Shown: in pieces, positions 4,420-6,902 of the stretch | Layout of the letters: each line of letters begins with the position of its first letter | Position numbering within the stretch: the stretch's first letter is position 1 | Assembly: GCA_027371665.1 (NCBI GenBank) | Contig: DAHXMP010000167.1 | Span: 1-6,902, forward strand | Length of the DNA stretch: 6,902 bases | Source: Bacteroidota bacterium | GTDB lineage: Bacteria > Bacteroidota > Ignavibacteria > Kapaibacteriales > UBA2268 | Direction: 5' to 3' | Notes under the pieces: generated by a model | The model's input: the letters and a program-made list of their open reading frames with translations, nothing else | What the model was told of the DNA's origin: nothing | Databases searched by the model: none | Made by a program: the position numbers and the translations under genes

Positions 4420-6779
4420 TATTTTATTAATGAATAAAAAAATTTATAAGTTTTATAAGCTGATTTATACAAATTCAATTTAATATTATCAAATATATTA
4501 TTTTTATCCGGATAATTGAGTAATTGTAATTCTTTTGTTAAAAGTCTTCTAACCAGCCTGTAAAACAGCAATGAATATTTTGTTTTAAAAATTAAACGTG
4601 CGTTTATATCGGTAAAGAATTTATTCTTATTTATAAGTTCCGATTTAACCTCATCATAAAATTGAGTTCCTTCAAGCGGAAATGCTATCGTTATTCCTGC
4701 ATGTTTTGGTACTGCTTCTTTGAGTAATTGCCTTGTCAGGTCAATGTCTTCAGTAGTTTCACCGGGATAGCCCAGTATGATGAAATAATTGACTTCAATT
4801 CCATGAGCTTTAGCCATATTTGTAGCTTTTCTTATTTGGTTGGTATTGAAACCTTTAATCATAGAATTAAGAATCTTATCGGAGCCTGATTCCGCACCGA
4901 ACCAAATCTTGAAACAACCAGATTCTTTTAATAGTAAAAGTGATTCATCATCAACCAAATCAACACGCGATAAACATTCGAATTTTATCCGGATGTTTTC
5001 TTTTATGATTTCATCGTGAAACTCTTTTATCCATTTCCTGTTCAATCCAAATATGTCATCATTAATCCAGTATCTTTCAGGATTATATTTGTTATTAAGA
5101 TATTTAATCTCATCAACAACATTTTTCGGGCTTCTGGTTCTGTAGCAGGAACCAAAAACTGGTTTTGAACACCAGGAACATTTAAACGGGCAGCCCCGTG
5201 ATGTCATTAAAAACATTGTTTTATAATTTCCTTTAGTATTCCATGCACTAAAGTATTTGCTAAAATCCACTAAATCACGTGCGGGAAGAGAAACAATGTC
5301 CAGTTCTTTTATTGATTCTCTTGGTGTAAAACCTTCTGTTGAAAATATACCCGGGATGCTTCTTATATCCTTATTCCCTTTATAGATTGCTTCCATCAAA
5401 TCAAAAGCTGTTTCTTCACCTTCACCTACAACAACCAAATCAACCCCGTTATCAATATAGAACTGAGGTTTAATGGAAGGGTCGGGACCTCCGGCAATAA
5501 CAATTGAACCAAATTTTTTTGCAATTTTTATCATTTCGAGTGCATTTTTTTTGGTCGGTTCAATAATATAAATACCAACAATCGGAGGACTTGTTTTTAT
5601 TAGATATTTTCTGAAATCGTATGTCGTTTTTTGAAAAGTAGTGTCGAAGAAATCAATTCTATATCCTTTATCTCTTAAATAAGCTCCGACATACAAAGGC
5701 CCCAGCGGAACATTGGGTTTCATAATCTTTTTTTCCGTTCGGGATGCATTTAAATAAAATGCATGAGTCAGGAGTATGTCCGGCTGTACGGAATTATATC
5801 TGGAGGAGGATAATTTCATCAGCATAACCTTTGTTCTCAGAGCCGAACTGTATTCCATATCACAGTTATCGAACCTTTTTAACAGGAAATCCTGTCTTAG
5901 AGAGCCATTCGGAGGTTTTACATATTTATTGTTTTTTGAGTCCAATGATTTTTTTCTATTATTGATAATACCGAGCTTTTTCCAATGAGATGTATAAACA
6001 TTTATTAGCCTGTTCTCGAAATAATTTTTTCTAAATATGATGTTAGTAATAAAAATAAATGAATTGATAAAAAGTTCAAATATATATTTTAGAAAACTAA
6101 AGTTGAAAAAAAATGGTTTGATTAAATCATTTCCCTTGAATTCATGAAAATAATTTTTTATCCATGAATTTTGTTCGAGAAGTTTATTATAAATTTTTAA
6201 TCCGAATACCGGTTTTGCATAGAAAGTTTCAATAGCAACAAATTCATTTATATCATTTATTTTTAAATCTGATTCGTCAATGTAATAATTACAGCAAAAA
6301 TATCTAAAGTTGAAATTCCTGCCGTTAAATGATACAATTTTTCTGAGAATGTGTATTAAACTTCTGCATATCCAAAGCCTGTTCTTCTTCGTTATAACAA
6401 GAAAGTCGAAATCATCATTTTGTGACATACATCCTTTAGAAGCTGAGCCTGTCAGCAGAAGACATCGGACAAAAGGGAAACTGGCAATTATCCGGGAAAC
6501 AATTTTAATTTTTTTTAAATTTTTATAATAATTCTCTTCTCCTTTTAATCTTTTTCTTATTAAATTTTCCTTGCCTGCCGGATAGATAAAATCATCTTTT
6601 ATTTCTACAAATTTTTTTTCATTTAAAGTACTAATTATTGTATCAATATTTTCAAGATTTGAAAGCCTTGCCAATTCATGCTTTTTTAATGTATAATCAA
6701 AAAGTTCAAAGTAAGAAATTAGCTGTTGAACTTTTAGTTCATGATTTTCAAATCCTGATATTATAGGTTTATAAAACAT
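4419..6779 (-). CDS. Fusion of MNT nucleotidyltransferase and B12-binding-type radical SAM enzyme
   Basis: A 786-residue protein with two halves. Residues about 15-80 look like a winged helix. Residues about 95-180 are an MNT-type nucleotidyltransferase core, with LLLTGSASKG (G111, S112) and then DDFDFLV (D123, D125), the usual metal-binding pattern. Residues about 180-315 are the helical tail of that enzyme, with an aromatic, hydrophobic patch at 222-250. From about 333 a B12-binding-type Rossmann domain begins (PLGPLYVGAYLRDKG, then IVIAGGPDPS and VVVGEGEE). It lacks the DxHxxG cobalamin histidine motif. The radical SAM domain follows, with the iron-sulfur motif C530-x3-C534-x2-C537 in SRGCPFKCSWC, then GAESGSD (628-634) and ILGYPGETTED (668-678). 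Radical SAM enzymes of this type often methylate or rearrange unreactive carbons. The start at 6779 has no Shine-Dalgarno sequence. The gene is coupled to the downstream methyltransferase. A two-gene reading, with the second starting at Met321, is possible. The substrate is unknown. Confidence 0.9.
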   Translation of the reverse strand: MFYKPIISGFENHELKVQQLISYFELFDYTLKKHELARLSNLENIDTIISTLNEKKFVEIKDDFIYPAGKENLIRKRLKGEENYYKNLKKIKIVSRIIASFPFVRCLLLTGSASKGCMSQNDDFDFLVITKKNRLWICRSLIHILRKIVSFNGRNFNFRYFCCNYYIDESDLKINDINEFVAIETFYAKPVFGLKIYNKLLEQNSWIKNYFHEFKGNDLIKPFFFNFSFLKYIFELFINSFIFITNIIFRKNYFENRLINVYTSHWKKLGIINNRKKSLDSKNNKYVKPPNGSLRQDFLLKRFDNCDMEYSSALRTKVMLMKLSSSRYNSVQPDILLTHAFYLNASRTEKKIMKPNVPLGPLYVGAYLRDKGYRIDFFDTTFQKTTYDFRKYLIKTSPPIVGIYIIEPTKKNALEMIKIAKKFGSIVIAGGPDPSIKPQFYIDNGVDLVVVGEGEETAFDLMEAIYKGNKDIRSIPGIFSTEGFTPRESIKELDIVSLPARDLVDFSKYFSAWNTKGNYKTMFLMTSRGCPFKCSWCSKPVFGSCYRTRSPKNVVDEIKYLNNKYNPERYWINDDIFGLNRKWIKEFHDEIIKENIRIKFECLSRVDLVDDESLLLLKESGCFKIWFGAESGSDKILNSMIKGFNTNQIRKATNMAKAHGIEVNYFIILGYPGETTEDIDLTRQLLKEAVPKHAGITIAFPLEGTQFYDEVKSELINKNKFFTDINARLIFKTKYSLLFYRLVRRLLTKELQLLNYPDKNNIFDNIKLNLYKSAYKTYKFFYSLIK
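5828..5832 (-). promoter_or_regulatory. Internal ribosome-binding site before Met321 of the fusion protein
   Basis: On the minus strand AAAGG is followed by eight bases and the ATG at 5819 (Met321), exactly where the radical SAM half would begin as a normal stand-alone protein of about 466 residues. It could allow separate translation of the radical SAM half, or be a relic of the gene that fused. The N-terminal half has a tail ending just before this point. Confidence 0.4.
6550..6619. repeat. Inner arm of 70-base inverted repeat at the right end
   Basis: Reverse complement of 6833-6902 with one mismatch (6608 against 6844). It lies inside the fusion gene and covers codons about 54-77 (including DDFIYPAGKENLIRKR). 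The loop between the arms is 213 bases. Confidence 0.95.
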
Positions 6780-6832
6780 TATAATAAGGAATAATTAAAT
6801 TATTGTAATTAAAATAAAAAAATTATACTTAT
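6780..6832 (-). promoter_or_regulatory. Upstream region and possible -10 box of the fusion-gene operon
   Basis: On the minus strand TATAAT lies at 6827-6822, about 43 bases before the ATG at 6779, with no recognisable -35 box. The place where a -35 box should be falls in the inverted-repeat arm. If that arm is an artefact, the true upstream sequence is missing from this window. No Shine-Dalgarno sequence is seen before the ATG. Confidence 0.3.
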
Positions 6833-6902
6833 AAAAAAAATTTTTAGAAATAAAAGATGATTTTATCTATCCGGCAGGCAAGGAAAATTTAATAAGAAAA
6901 AG
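6833..6902. repeat. Outer arm of 70-base inverted repeat, reaching the window end
   Basis: Bases 6845-6902 are an exact reverse complement of 6550-6607. After one mismatch at 6844, a further 11 bases (eight A, three T) also match. Read on the plus strand it repeats about 23 codons of the fusion protein with one Val-to-Leu change, but an in-frame TAA at 6832-6834 and the lack of a start show it is only a fragment. It is either a fold-back at a contig end or a partial inverted duplicate. Confidence 0.95.

Noticed and set aside
1..6902. CRISPR array, tRNA or rRNA genes
   Set aside because: I found no regularly spaced repeats, no tRNA cloverleaf and no rRNA-like conserved stretch on either strand.

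Overview
This is an AT-rich window that looks like it comes from a bacterium of the Bacteroidota/FCB group. The reasons are an Omp28-type secreted protein with a thioredoxin-like CGYC motif, a strong preference for A/T and TAA stops, and a mix of starts with and without Shine-Dalgarno (SD) sequences. The phylum cannot be fixed from the sequence alone. The window probably spans nearly a whole contig, because both edges run into inverted copies of nearby sequence.

Left part (1-2836) is accessory DNA. Two small overlapping membrane-protein genes (141-572 and 565-897, both unrecognised) lie tail to tail with an IS1595-family (ISXO2-like) transposase on the minus strand (912-1883). Divergent from the transposase is a small protein with a PD-(D/E)XK/Uma2-like layout (1960-2460). 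It converges on, and overlaps by 26 bases, an unrecognised 93-residue protein (2435-2716, minus), which has its own consensus-like promoter. That promoter begins four bases beyond the stop of a shortened Omp28-family gene (2840-3322, minus), so a breakpoint or insertion edge probably lies there.

Right part (3583-6779) is a two-gene minus-strand operon. The first gene is a large 786-residue protein in which a winged-helix/MNT-type nucleotidyltransferase is fused to a B12-binding-type radical SAM enzyme. The second is a class I SAM methyltransferase whose ATG overlaps the upstream stop (TAATG). The join between the two halves of the big protein carries a well-spaced internal ribosome-binding site, as if two genes had merged or are still translated separately. 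This operon is the most interesting biology here; it would suit modification of a lipid, glycan or other small molecule, but the substrate cannot be read from sequence.

Both ends carry inverted repeats made of pieces of coding sequence. Bases 1-100 are an exact inverted copy of 802-901, and 6833-6902 is an inverted copy of 6550-6619 with one mismatch. Both arms run to the window edge. I read these most simply as fold-back chimeras at contig ends, as produced by whole-genome amplification or assembly, although real inverted partial duplications cannot be excluded.
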